Positions 1 through 12,053 of a DNA stretch of 64,000 nucleotides are shown here, piece by piece. Numbering within the stretch: position 1 is the first letter of the stretch; every line of letters begins with the position of its first letter. The notes below the pieces were generated by a model. That model was not told the origin of the DNA, did no database searches, and saw nothing but the letters and a program-made list of their open reading frames with translations. This DNA comes from Nageia nagi. Lineage: Eukaryota > Pinophyta. The stretch spans positions 34,968,001 to 35,032,000 of the forward strand of contig JBITNC010000002.1 of assembly GCA_050084985.1 (NCBI GenBank). The letters run 5' to 3'. The position numbers were made by a program, and so were the translations under genes.

Positions 1-734
1 TAATGATGGATATGTGAAGCTTCTAAAATGGTGTAAATTTGCAAAAACAAATTCCAACCATGTACCCTAAAATTCTTCATGCATGTATTGAATGTTATCG
101 TCATTTGTATTTTCATCTTATGTAGTTTTAAACCCAAAGATGGTTTTGATCTACTAAGTTTGTAACTAGTTATGAATATGCATTATAAATAGTTTTACTG
201 TAATAAGTATCCGTTAATAGTTTCTAACTTAGTTTGATCTTGTCTAAAACTACTTGGATGTAGTTGTATTATGATTATATATGTTGCTATATTAGAAATA
301 TATGTAAGGCCCATATACTATTTGATAAAATGTAACAGAGAGACACCAAATCAAGGATTGCAACAATTTTAGGATATTTTCAGATTTGGATTCTTAATGA
401 ACTTTAAAGAAAGTATCAACAACTATTAGGGAAAGAACAATTTTAGGGTGCATGGTTTAGATCCTCTCAGTTTTCATAAAATGGAACTGATTAGTTTTAG
501 ACTAGATTCAATAATCATTGCAAGTATTCTAACTATATGCATAACTTTTACAACTTTAAAGTAAGGCATGGACATTCATAGATAAATAACTAGATGTGGG
601 GTTTTTTGCATGCAAGCATGGTGATATTAAAAAGATAAGTAACAAGATACATGATGGAAAAATAATTTCATAGAATGCAATGATTGCAAGATATGTAAGG
701 AATGGTTGTAGCAACGAATCCATTAGTTGATACT

Positions 735-1505
735 TAATTTTGGTCTACCTTAGGTGGTCTCATTAAGTGTTTTATTATGATAATATTATATCATGTTATA
801 GGAGTTTTCTTGTTCCTTTCTCATGTAATATTATTATTTATTGTGCTAGGTACCCCAACATCGATGCTCACATTCCTAAGGTTATCTTACATATATAAGG
901 GTAAGTATGATTACGAGGAAAGTTGTCAAGGTTTCAATCTTGATAGCTAGTACCACTTCAAATTTTTGGTGTTTATAAATGCAACTTATTGATATTGGGA
1001 TCTTGTTATTATGAGCATATCTATTATTCTATATTCCATAATTATATGTTTGCCTTGACTTGTTGATCATCTACTATATTTTGTATCTTGGTTGCGAACT
1101 CCTTTTCTTTGGATGCCTAGCATCCACATTTTCACACATGTTGATCCTACTATTTGGGACCCAAAATCCATGATCTTATGGGAATCCACCCTATCATTGA
1201 AGCTCATGTTTATATAAAGATCCATATCTTTGACAAGCTCATGTCTACATATAATCTTCATCATCTAGGTAAGGTTAACAAGTATTTATTCTTCACTTGA
1301 TCCCAATCTCATTAGTGTATTTGTTATCTTGATTCAATAATTTAGATTCATTATTCAATGTTATACTCATTTACATCTAGATTATTGTTCTCTGTTATCT
1401 TTACAGTTGATCCTTATTTATCTTAATATAAATATAATACATTATCACATGTGAATGTTTAATATAGTTTCTACTTAGCTCACAATAGGGATCACTAAAA
1501 ACATT
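735..1505. other. Insertion-like block inside the PPR remnant
   Basis: PPR similarity stops after the NGCSNES motif (about 730) and resumes with IKLFEQM at about 1513, although these two motifs are adjacent in PPR repeats and in the second copy at 2440-2480. The roughly 770 bases between show no PPR signal and look like inserted DNA. I could not find terminal repeats or a target duplication. It could be an old solo LTR or simply sequence diverged beyond recognition. Confidence 0.35.
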
Positions 1506-2609
1506 CAACACCATCAAACTATTTGAACAAATGGAATATTTAATTTGGCCATTATTCCACATGATGGTAGCTTTAAAATGGGTTATGGAAATTCATGAAA
1601 AAATATTATTTTTGCTTTATGTAACAATTCAAAATCCATATGATGTATGAGAGCTACAATTATGGTATTTTAGGTTATGGGTGAATAATGACTATAGTAA
1701 AATAGTGTTGCATATGAGAAATAAATGGTTGCATCGATGCTACATATAGGAAATCGATGGGTAGTTACATGATGATCATCCATAAATTTGTAATAGGTTT
1801 CAAGATCCTATTAAAACCCAATTATTTTATAATATAATTCACCTTTATTATAAAAAAATAATTCAACATCCATAAAAGAGGGTATGGACATCCATCAAAA
1901 AAATAATAAGAAGTGGTTTTCACTTGAATGCCATTGTGATAAATATTTTGATAGATATGTATTCTAAGTTTGGGGATATACAAAAGGCCCATGAACTATT
2001 TGATCAAATGTAGTAGAGAGTTCTTGTAATCATTGTAATAGAATTCAATTATTATATGATATGCTTAAATTAGGCTTCTTAAGGAAGCTAAAAATATTTT
2101 TAGGAAAAAAGATCTTATGGAATACACTGATAAAAGGATATGCATAGAATAAGCATGGTTTAGATGTCATTAAGTATTTTCAAAAATTACAATTGATTTA
2201 TTTTAGATCAAATTCAATAACCTTTCCAAGTATTATCCCTATATTTGTAACTTTTGCAAGTTTAAAATGAGTATGGATATTAATTGACAAATAACTATCT
2301 AGATATGGGTTGTTTTTGTATGCAATGGTGATAATATATTTGATATATATTTATACAAAATATGGGAATATTAAAAAGGCAAGTATTTTTCTTAACAAAA
2401 TGCTTGATGGACAAATAATTTTATAAATTGCAGGATATGAAAGGAATGGTTGTAGCAAGGAAGTCATCAAACTATTTCAATAAATGGGATATTAGACACT
2501 ATTCCTAATAATGTAATTATATAGTGTATTATATATAGCCATATAGGTATAATGAAGGAGAGTGATCAATACTTCACATCCATTAATGGCTATTATCATA
2601 CACCTACAA

Positions 2610-3215
2610 TGGAATACTATACATGTATGGTTGACTTTCTTATCCATTCTAGGAATCTAGATGAAGTAAAGGAATTTATAAATAATATGGTAATAAAATG
2701 GAAAGAAACTAAATTATGCATGTTATTTGTAAAACAACGTTATCCCCCTATACCTGCATGTGATAAGTTGCATTTTATAAAGTAAGCATTGCCTATGCTT
2801 GTTGCTTTGCTTTTAGAGACTTTGATAAAATAAGAAGAAGAAAATGAGGACCAATACACCTATATACTATTACATATATGGTTAACCTTCTTAGTCATGT
2901 TAGGAATCTAGATGAAGTAAAAGAATTTATATATAACATGCCAATAAAATGGAAAGGAATTACATTATACTTATTATTTATGAAATAGTATTATCTCCAA
3001 ATACCCATGCATGGAAAGTTGTATTTTATAAAGCAAGCATTATCTATGTTCGCACCTCTACGATTGTATACTTTAACAAAATAATAATAAGAAGACTATA
3101 AGAAATACACCCATAATAAAACACTATATATGTATGGTTGAACTTCTCAATCAGGTTGGGCATTTAGATGAAGGAAAAAACTTTATAAATAATATGCCAA
3201 TAAAATCTAATTTTG
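2610..3215 (+). repeat. Triplicated PPR E-motif segment, unit about 250 bp
   Basis: The segment that encodes CMVDFLIHSRNLDEVKEFIN occurs three times in a row. The anchor gtatggttgact/gtatggttgaac lies at about 2625, 2876 and 3132, so the period is about 251-256 bp. Each copy continues through a recognisable MPIK-type stretch, and the first two also share a tgcatgtgataagttgcat-like tail. The copies have diverged. A tandem duplication of one exon end, before or after the gene died, is the simplest explanation. Confidence 0.75.
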
Positions 3216-3489
3216 TAGTGCGGACTTGTTTGCTTGGTAGAATTTATAAACCCTAACCCCACCTATAGAAATCATAAATCCTAACCCATAAATATTCCAT
3301 TTATTAACTCTATAAATGGTTTACATTAAGTTTACCTCAGAAATGTCATGAAGAGGAAGTGGTGTTCAACCTGATGAATTCACCTTTGCTTGCACTTTCT
3401 TGCTTGTGCAACCTTAATGGTGGCTCTAGAAGAGGGCATACATATCCATCGAATAATAATAAGAAGTGGTTTTCACCTAGGTTAAGTGC

Positions 3490-4110
3490 ATGGAATGACA
3501 TCATGTCAAAATATTAAGTGTTTCATGTTCAAAATTTGTATTGTTATATGCACACATATTCCCACCCTTATTTGTCATTAAAAGTTTCTATGAAGTGTTT
3601 TAATTTTTGAAGTAGATTTTTTAAAACCACCCTTTTATGTTCTATTAGGGAATTCCAAAATAATCGCAAAAAAATATCATAAATAAACCACCATAAAAGG
3701 CTATTTTTGACATAGTGACGTAAATTATTTGTATCCTTTTAAATCCACACTAAACATAAGATGACATAGGTTCCCAAGATTTTGATCATATTTTCCCTTC
3801 CCGTCATAATAAAGCCTATAATTACCCTTATCCATCCATTTTTATCCTTATCTACATAAATATTTCTTTCAAAACTATTATCTTAAATTGAAACTTTTTT
3901 TCACCTAAATTAATAGTAACTATACTAAGAGACAACACTCTCAAGCTTTCTAAGATGATGACCTTTCTTCTACAAATTCAACTTCAATATTAGAAAGATA
4001 AATTATCTTAAGGATAATATTTAATAAATACAAAAATAACTACTAATTTGTATTAATACTCTTCTATTATGATTTGTTCCTTAGCCACATCATACTTTAT
4101 AATCCATTTT
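3490..4110. other. AT-rich intergenic DNA, nothing recognised
   Basis: No reading frame, terminal repeat or structural RNA could be recognised here on either strand. Simple AT-rich sequence. Confidence 0.5.
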
Positions 4111-4836
4111 TATCTAGATGAAATCCACCTTCCTACCATGATAATGCAATTTTAGTTTCATATAATAAAATAATATGATATAGAAATATGATTATATTTA
4201 AGAAATATTATTGATAATATCAATGAAAAAGGGTGATTATATTTGATAATAAACACACCTACACACACCTTCATCCTTGGTATTTCCAAATCAAAATTTG
4301 GTAATTTTTAAAAATCCTTTACCAAATCATAAAGTAAATTGTGTATCATAAGATAACAAGGATCATCATGGATTAATTATGCCATGATGGATATATATTA
4401 GTTTCATATAAAATACACATAAATATCATCATTAAGGAAGATAAAATTGTTTATAATCCACATCTTGAACTTATAACACATCTTGAACTTAGACATATTG
4501 ATTTATCTAGATGAAATCCATATTGCTACCATTATAATGCAATTTTAGTTTCATATAATAAAATAATATGATATGGAAAGATGATTATATTTAAGAAATA
4601 TTATTAAAAATACCAATGAAAAAGGGTGATTATATATATATAGTGACCTTCAACCTTGGTATTTCCAAATCAAAATTTGGTAATTTTTAAAAATCCTTTA
4701 CCAAATCATAAAGTAAATTATGTATCATAAGATAATAAGTATAATCATGAATTAATTGTGTCATGATGGATATATATTAGTTTCATATAAAATATACACA
4801 AATAGTATCATTAAGGAAGATAAAATTATTGATAAT
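4111..4836. repeat. AT-rich tandem duplication, offset about 393 bp
   Basis: The block starting tatctagatgaaatcca at 4111 recurs at 4504. Both copies run on through the same landmarks: gcaattttagtttcatataa, an aaagggtgattatat stretch, ggtatttccaaatcaaaat and gatggatatatattag. They end near 4456 and 4836. The second copy differs by scattered substitutions and a short tata-rich indel. It is non-coding in all frames that I checked. It looks like a simple segmental tandem duplication. Confidence 0.85.
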
Positions 4837-4839
4837 ATT

Positions 4840-5900
4840 GATACACCTCCACATTTTATTAAGCATATATAACCTCATACTTACAAAATAACATCATCAT
4901 AGATAATGGATTCAAATTGAAAGTATATAAAGAGGATTTATAATTAAGTATTAATTATAGTAAAAAACTAATAAAAGAGTGGATCATGATAATGTATGAA
5001 TCAAAGATTTTGATAAAATACTTAAAACACATTTGATATAATCATGTTAAGAATACTAGTAAGATCTTAGAATGTAGATTCATTATTTCATGTAGAAAAT
5101 ATTTATTATATAATTTACTCTTAAGAAGACCTTCGTTATATAATATGAAAATTTTGCCCTTACTATACATTTTTATTTTAAGTTTCCCTATAAAATATAA
5201 CCAATCATAATCAAAACTGCAAAATCAAACTATTCATGATATATTCATAAGATAGTTACTTAACAAAATACCTTAAAATGAGTCATTAAGGAATCAATAA
5301 AAGAATTAGAACATGAAATTTGATAATATAGATAAAAGATAAATTTATCTGAGTATGGAATAAACCTTATAACTTTTATACACTTGCTAAAGTTGCTTTA
5401 AATAAATAAAATATAAAGCGAACATAAAAAAACATAGTAATCTCCAAGATAATTTAAGAGAACCACTACCAAACAGAATCCTTTAAATTAACTAGGTAAT
5501 ATACTTCCCATTACCCTTAGAGCTTCATGAAATTACAATTTTCAAGATCATCACTTGCTCCTTAGAGCTCCCTAGAGCTAGGTAATCTCCAATCTTTAGC
5601 ATCCCTTTGCAATCATTGAGCCATTAATCACAAGCTTGCTCTATATAAAATAAATTTGCTTTAGTGGAGCATATATAGACATGAAGAAGTTCCATGTATC
5701 CATCTCTTCCTTTAAGTATCTCTTATGGAGGGCTTCCATTGACCCTCATCATCTTCAAACTACATGGTTCCCCAAAGGCCAAGAATTTCTTCTTTTTAGG
5801 CTATGAAGGGGGGGGGGTCTAAATCCTTAGAGAGATCCTCCATCTTAAGAAATCTCCTCTGATCTTCTTCATTTAATTTATTTTGATTCACCCTAGATGT
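4840..5900. other. AT-rich intergenic DNA, nothing recognised
   Basis: No coding signal or paired repeats were recognised. A short guanine run lies at about 5810-5817. Confidence 0.5.
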
Positions 5901-5926
5901 GATGTTGCTATAAGTAGTTACACTCC

Positions 5927-6945
5927 TCAAGTAACCACTAGCTTGATCTCCTTCGACAAGGCAAACTCTTTCTTTACAAGGATAAAGTCCTCATCATATT
6001 TAGCTTCACTTGAATTACCCTCCTCCTCCATATTCTCCCCATTATCATCTGAATAATCATTATCAATACATGGCTTGGTCTCTCCATGGTAACATGGTTG
6101 AAAAGTGCACACAATAATCCTTGATGGTGTGAACTCACCAACTTCCCCTCCACTTCCATAATGGATTTGAATAAGGATGTATACAAGTAAAGTGGAATGT
6201 TAGATTTTTTTCCTTACCTTAAGATATTTAATAGATTAAAATGAAATCTTTATAGCATAAAAGCATGTCTATCTAGATTTAGGTCCTACGTAATTATAAT
6301 CTTCATACCCTTCCACTTTAAAGGGAGGGTATCCCTTTTAATACCTCCTTACATTTTTTACAAATTATAATCAACTCCTTTATAAAGTTGGACCTCTATG
6401 GCCAAGGAGTTCTTCTCTATAAGTAGTTTCTATCCTTTTAGAGGAAAGTCATGATCTTGGTGATTTATTTTGGGTTGATAGTGAAATAAATACCCTTTGC
6501 TTCCATAGCTCCATCCTCTCACGATCAGGCCAAGGTCAATGCAAGCTTCTCATTCACATGTTGGAACAAGCTCAAGAAGGGAATCCATCTAAATTTCTCT
6601 AGAATACTCCTTGTACCATTTCCCTATCCCTCAATGTTAACATTATGTGTGCATGATAATCAAGTGGATCAAGTAGGTGAATCTAACAATGATAGAGGAT
6701 TTCTCTAGGATGTCCATCAAATCATAATGTCTATGAGAAAATCTCCTCTCACATGTATAAATGGCATCAGAACTTATCATAATCAAGGAAAGTGGTGGCA
6801 TAAGTCTTATCACTATTTTCAAAGTCCTCCTGTTTGCCTCAATAAGAAGCTCCTCATGTGGCAATAATAAAAATACATACCTCATCAAACCATAGACATC
6901 CAAGCTATGAATGCAGTTGCATTCAAACCAAAATGGATCAACCAC
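5927..6945 (-). pseudogene. Decayed coding remnant of unknown family
   Basis: On the minus strand a run of broken frames looks protein-like rather than random. A 100-codon frame at 6945-6643 includes ECNCIHSLDVYGLMRYVFLL and LLPHEELLIEANRRTLKIVI. A stretch at about 6550-6370 reads with few stops and includes GWSYGSKGYLFHYQP. A frame at 6112-5927 has an acidic stretch (NGENMEEEGNSSEAKYDED). I do not recognise the family. It may be an old transposon reading frame or a host gene remnant. The evidence is only frame openness and non-random composition. Confidence 0.3.
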
Positions 6946-6949
6946 CTTA

Positions 6950-8785
6950 ATGTTGATTGATTACATGATACCTCATTATTTTTAAGGTTGTACCAAATCA
7001 ACCTCCACCATTAATAATTTGACCGTCAAACCTTAGGGCCCATTTTTGACACTTGAATCTCCCTCCACCTCCCATAATAAATAAATAATATAGTTACCCA
7101 TAAATTCAAAAGTTAAATATATAAGCAAAAACCATCAAACATAACATCATCCAAGAATAATAATTTTAAGAATACAATAAGTGATAATTTTTAAAATAGT
7201 TGAAATAACCCTTACAAATCAACATAGTTTTATCTCTTATTCATCTCAACATTTTGACTATAAAAAATGGATAATGAATAAATATGTTTCATTCCCTAGG
7301 TCTCCTCATTCTCCTATCTCCGAACCTTATTAAAACATCTTAAATATTTAACCTCTTTTTTTTATACTTAGTTGATAATATTACTTTGTCATTTTTCATT
7401 AACAATTGGTTATTTATATCTTATAATTTATTATTTTTATTGTCATATTATTATTTATTATATTTATGAAATTTATTAGTATCATATTTGTTGCATTTTT
7501 TTCATTATCACTTTATATATCTTATTATTTACTCTAGTAGTTCAAGATATACTTGCAATTTTCACATGATCAATTATCTTATTTTAACTTTTTTTTTGTT
7601 ATGATTATACTTATTTGTTATGCTATTACTTGTCATTATAACTTGTTGATAAAATGTTGATTATGATTTACTCATAGACATATATGAAAAAAATGAACAT
7701 ATGTATCACACATAACTTATAATAGAATGAAAAAATCATATATGTAAAAAAACAATGTTATGGTATATCATAACTTGGATCCTTAAAATGTATTAGGTTC
7801 CCCACCCTTAGTAAATCCCTCTAATCTATCTTACAAGGAGATTGATGAACCATTAACCTCATGGATTCCCTTATCCTCATCCACATAATTGGACCATCAA
7901 TCATCTAAGTTGATGATATGATAATTGTATAGAGGGTATACTATCATCATGAGATTCACTAGATGATATTATGTTGCTTTATAAACTTCTTTAATAATTC
8001 AAGGGTTATTACATAATCAAATGGTGATATATATCATAATCACTTACCATCATTATATACTTCTCTACCATCACCTTTACTAGCCTATCTTATAACCCTT
8101 GAGTTGCTCATGTAGTTATATAACTCATTAATAAAAATAATATTATGTCGTGCCATCCCCTCTCAAATGAAAATATCTTCATTGTTGATCACATCATAAT
8201 AACTCTAAAGCTCCCACTTTTGATCTACCACCCTTTCCATATCAAAATCAAATATATATTAATATAATATAAATGAATCATGCCTATATTAACAAAGTAA
8301 TAATTAAATAAATATATTCAACTCCTTTGACCTCCATGTTGTATATGTAGCACCCCTTTAAAATTATACAGTCAAATATCCATAATTTACCTTATTATCA
8401 TATTTTCCTTCAAGAACCCTATATTTTTTATCCATTCTTTTACCATATTAGGTGGAACTCCATGACTTCCACATCATACAATATATATTAACTCCTACAT
8501 ATTGTAGTATTATCTATTATGTTCATTTTTGATGTCATGGTCCCATCAATATATATAAGGTAGATCAACAACTACCCAATCAATCAATAATCCCATGGAA
8601 TGACTAATGAACATATAATCCCTTGCACATACCTATAATATTACTAAGCTAACTATATTGGTTCTTATACATAAGGTAATATGTATGTATCTTGATATGT
8701 GTGGGCCAATATAACTCACTTGTAGAATAACCTATTGCATGCTTGACCCATATCATAAATAGTGTGTTATAATATTATATATAAT
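6950..8785. other. AT-rich intergenic DNA, nothing recognised
   Basis: Long AT-rich stretch with many short runs of t and a. No reading frame, terminal repeat or RNA gene recognised on either strand. The last five bases before element F belong to its target duplication. Confidence 0.5.
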
Positions 8786-8790
8786 GTATA

Positions 8791-8990
8791 TGTAGAGAAA
8801 TAGGAAAACTTCATATTATACAATGAAACATGCTATAAATAGGCATTTACAGAATGATACAAGGTGGACACTGTGACAAACGGTGGCCACACGTGGCAAA
8901 CGGTGGCACACGGTGACAACGGTGGCACTGTGGCAAACTCCTAGTGAACTTAAGTAACTAATATCAGTAAAATAAATAAAAACATTAATA
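8791..8990 (-). repeat. Element F 3' LTR
   Basis: 200-bp copy, on the plus strand running from tgtagagaaatagg to acattaata. It contains a short array of the ggtggcacacggtggcaaac type, with several copies shortened compared with the right LTR. Directly inside it lies the polypurine-tract complement. Confidence 0.85.
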
Positions 8991-9544
8991 TCCCCCTTAG
9001 TGAAACTAGGAGGTAAAACAAGTGACACATTTAAAAATGAGTCCAGAAAAGCTGATTATGGTTCTCATTTACATACTAGCTAAAAATGATGAAAACCACA
9101 TGGAAAACTCTATCAGCAAAGAAAACTAATACAATAGAGTCCTCCTATAGAAACATGAAGTAGCCCAAAAGTGTGATGACAACTTAGTAGAGAACAAGTT
9201 CCATAACTACGACATATATCAAAAGTCGAGGGGACTGAGGAATGATAATGCAGTACTAAACATCAACGATAGTGATGTTGAAAAAAGTTCAAGCTGCAAT
9301 AAAGTCGACTCATGTTGTATCTCTAGAACATGTTTAAAATGAGTTGTAAATAGTCAACATTTTATACAAAATAGTCAAAGAATCCCCCAGAAAAAAATTG
9401 CTTTATAGTTAGGCTAAAGCTTACAACAAAGAGCTCATTCCTGCTTTACACGCAAAAAACAGGACTGCAATCGAGTCGTTTGCTCAAAAATTGCAATTAA
9501 TGCAATTGCACCGATTTAATTAAAAAAGGCAATTATTAAAATTT

Positions 9545-10010
9545 TACGTGGAGGAGGGAGTTCCGAGGTGCGCACGGGAGAGGATGAGGTGACGTGGAGT
9601 GATCAGAGCCGCTATTTAGTGGGGTGGCAAGCACAAGGAGGCAGCAGCGGGCATCGCACGGAGGAAGGGGCACGCGTGGTCACGCAGGGAGGCGATGAGG
9701 AGCTACGGAGGGGAGTGAGGTGTGATGCGAGGGTACCAAGCATGCGAGGGAGGAGCAGAGCTTTGCATGAGGGTGGACAAGCATGCAACGATGAGCAGAG
9801 GCTTCGCATGAGGGTGACCAAGCATTGCAAGATGAGCAGAGGCTTCGCAGAGGCACGCAGAGGGTGGCAACGATAATGCAGGGTCAACAGGGAGCCAAAG
9901 CCATCGTGGGGGAGGAGGAGCAGAGAGCAATCAGAAACACGTGCAGAAGCGATAGACAGGAGGGCCACGAGCAAGGTTGCGCGAGGAGCTGAGTGAAGAT
10001 GCGCAGCTAG
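9545..10010. other. GC-rich core of element F with 40-46 bp tandem repeats
   Basis: Base composition changes abruptly from AT-rich flanks to GC-rich. Between about 9735 and 9872 a unit of roughly 40-46 bp occurs three times; each copy has accaagcat, then gagcagag, then a gcttcgcatgagggtg-like end. Open frames exist on both strands (for example 138 codons at 10028-9612, minus), but they are low-complexity Leu/Ser/Pro/Cys or Arg/Gly/Glu strings typical of shadow frames in GC-rich DNA. It may be captured host sequence or an amplified regulatory core. I see no recognisable protein. Confidence 0.6.
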
Positions 10011-10441
10011 ATCTGGTCGTATTTGCAATCAGCAGTGGGTGGCGAAAAATGTGAGGCCTTTGCAATGAGGTGACAACGCGAGGTAGCAACAACAAAGGCA
10101 GAGAGACGAGCCTCATGCAAATGTTCCCAGGCCAAAGGTGTCAGCTACGAAAGGCGTGAGAAAAAAACTCACACGCAAAGAGTGGGGATTTTGAATCCCA
10201 CAAGCTAAAAAATCACATGCATGCATGCAGATCCGTCAAGACAAGGACGCGAGAGAGAACCCAGCTACAAAGAATCGATGCCAAAAACTCCACAAAGAGC
10301 ACAAACACAAGTCATCTACCATGAAAACAGAATGTAGCAAAAAAAAAAAAAATGGAGGTGAGGGGGGGTTTGGCGTAAAGAGGCCAATCCCCCTCACAGA
10401 TTTGCTAATCAAAACCTAGAGGGTAGATTCAGAGGTCGACC

Positions 10442-10454
10442 CGCTCTGATACCA
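10442..10454 (-). promoter_or_regulatory. Primer binding site of element F (tRNA-iMet type)
   Basis: On the minus strand the sequence directly after the LTR end reads TGGTATCAGAGCG, the usual plant copia-type primer site for initiator methionine tRNA. It fixes the orientation of F. Confidence 0.85.
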
Positions 10455-10672
10455 TGTAGGAGAAATAGGAAAACCTTCATATTATACAATGAAACATGCC
10501 TATAAATAGGCATTTACAGGAATGAATACCAAGGTGGCACACTGTGACAAACGGTGGCACACGGTGGCAAACGGTGGCACACGGTGACAAACGGTGGCAC
10601 ACGGTGGCAAACGTCCTAGTGAACTTAAGTAACTAAATACTCAAGTAAATAAAATAAATAAAAACACTAATA
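10455..10672 (-). repeat. Element F 5' LTR
   Basis: 218-bp copy with a CCTATAAATAGG palindrome. It also has an array of about 10-bp half units (ggtggcaaac, ggtggcacac, ggtgacaaac) near 10532-10615. It pairs with 8791-8990 and ends at the gtata target duplication. Confidence 0.85.
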
Positions 10673-10768
10673 GTATAGCCCACTATAAAATAATACACAA
10701 CAACAAATATTATTTGCTACAATTTGTGTAAAATGGCCAACCCTAAATGGCCTCACTTTTATGGTATT

Positions 10769-11888
10769 TGATGAACCCTGAATTTAGATGTCATTATCCT
10801 TTTTGGTACCATTCAATTTCCCTTCCATTTTACCCATAATCCAATTGAATATTCAATTTTAATATATATATTTATGTTTATTTGACTAACCTACAAATTA
10901 ATGTGTCAGCATGCTTTTAAAGAAGAACAAGTCATTTTATGTCAAAGTTGGCAAGTTTTGGTGACTTCATGAGACCACATTCATAACATCCCATATATTG
11001 GCATTAAAGGTAGGGGGATACCTGATTTTGGAGTTTCCAATCACATCCAAATATCATGTTTAGTGCTAACTTGAGTAGTGGCATTTTGCCATCTCTCATT
11101 TATGAAATCATGAGAAAATATAACCATTTTATAGTTAATAGGAAAGATGAACATATACTATTTTTAAAGTATTTGAAATAGTGCTCCATGGATGGAGGGA
11201 GCCGATGTAAAAGACTTGTTTTGAGTAGACTAGATGCAAATGTTTTAATGCTTCTTCCTTCCTACTATTATCTAAAAGAGATGACATAGTGTAACTATTT
11301 TATGAAAAGATATATCTGCAATGAAATGATTGGTACTATTTTGATTCATATTGTTGTTTAAGTTTAGTTGAGTTTTTTTTTCTTAGCCACTAAATCATTT
11401 CTTGTATATTCACAAGAAGGGGCCCATTGAATCAAAAAGAGAATGCTTCAGTGGTTAGTAGTGTAGTTTATACATTTACATTTTGGTGAATGGTCATATT
11501 TATGTTATGGCAATGCTTATTTACATAGAGATAAATTATTATGTGGTATTGCATAATTTGTTTCATATTTATTTGAAGAGTTATTTACATATTGATTATT
11601 TCCAATTTCTTGTTAACATAGTTCTAGTTCCCTGTAAACACTATTTTCTATTTCATGTTTCCTATTATAACTAGGTTTTGTCAATTCCAATTCTATTTAG
11701 TTCGAGTTATTTCATTCCAGTATTAGTTCCATCCTAGAAATACTTCCAAGATCTAAAAACCCCCACTTTACATCCTATGGGATTTGAGACAGTTAATTAG
11801 GCATTTTTCAAGATAACCCTATTATGCATATACATTGCATAATTCTTCATAAGCCCCCTTCCTGGATTGACTCACAAATGATGTACAC
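10769..11888 (+). repeat. Element A 5' LTR
   Basis: Begins tgatgaaccctgaatttag and ends caaatgatgtacacc. It matches 48718-49847 over its whole length, with landmarks tcctttttggtaccattc, gtggcattttgccatc and aagcccccttcctg. It was long enough for short chance frames but no coding signal is seen. Confidence 0.9.
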
Positions 11889-12053
11889 CCAAAATAATTA
11901 TCATTTGGACATCATTACTAAGGAAGGAGTTTAAGTAGTAGATTTCATCTTGGTTACATCAGAATACAGAGGAGTGATAGAGAAAAGTCTACATTTTTTT
12001 CTATTCCCTGTGCATTTCTGAAATAGATTATTTTTCTTTCATTAGTGTAGTGC

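Larger units (their letters stand above)
297..3480 (+). pseudogene. Decayed PPR (PLS-type) gene remnant
   Basis: Broken reading frames carry successive pentatricopeptide-repeat signatures on the plus strand. I read KAHILFDKM near 317, a GMDIH-type helix near 565, NAMIARYVRNGCSNE near 676, IKLFEQM near 1513, NILIDMYSKFGDIQKAHELF near 1939-2000, WNTLIKGYA near 2138 and YTKYGNIKKASIFLNKM near 2350. An E-motif-like end, YTCMVDFLIHSRNLDEVKEF, follows near 2617. A further piece, VALEEGIHIHRIIIRSGFHLG, lies near 3420-3490. Proteins of this family bind organellar RNA and act in editing or processing. Stops and frameshifts are everywhere, so this is not a working gene. The order of motifs suggests one PLS gene with internal duplications, but several merged fragments are possible. 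No DYW end was found. Confidence 0.8.
8791..10672 (-). mobile_element. Element F: short non-autonomous LTR retrotransposon
   Basis: Two direct repeats of about 200 and 218 bp (8791-8990 and 10455-10672) flank a 1.46-kb core. The 5-bp target duplication gtata sits at 8786-8790 and 10673-10677. Next to the right LTR, 10442-10454 reads gctctgatacca, the complement of the initiator-tRNA-Met primer site TGGTATCAGAGC, so the element runs right to left. Next to the left LTR, 8991-8999 (tcccccttag) is the complement of a polypurine tract. There is no RT, integrase or Gag. Size and structure resemble terminal-repeat-in-miniature or large-retrotransposon-derivative elements, which depend on proteins from other elements. 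The core is strikingly GC-rich for this window. Confidence 0.9.

Noticed and set aside
9612-10028. 138-codon minus-strand frame in the core of element F as a gene
   Set aside because: Leu/Ser/Pro/Cys-rich low-complexity composition, overlapping open frames on both strands in GC-rich tandem repeats, and no family motif.
10502-10513. Antisense promoter from the CCTATAAATAGG box in the F LTR
   Set aside because: The box is palindromic and reads as a TATA-like site on both strands, so it does not show antisense transcription.
10764-10768. Target duplication of element A
   Set aside because: The five bases before the 5' LTR (gtatt) do not match those after the 3' LTR; no convincing duplication at any end placement.
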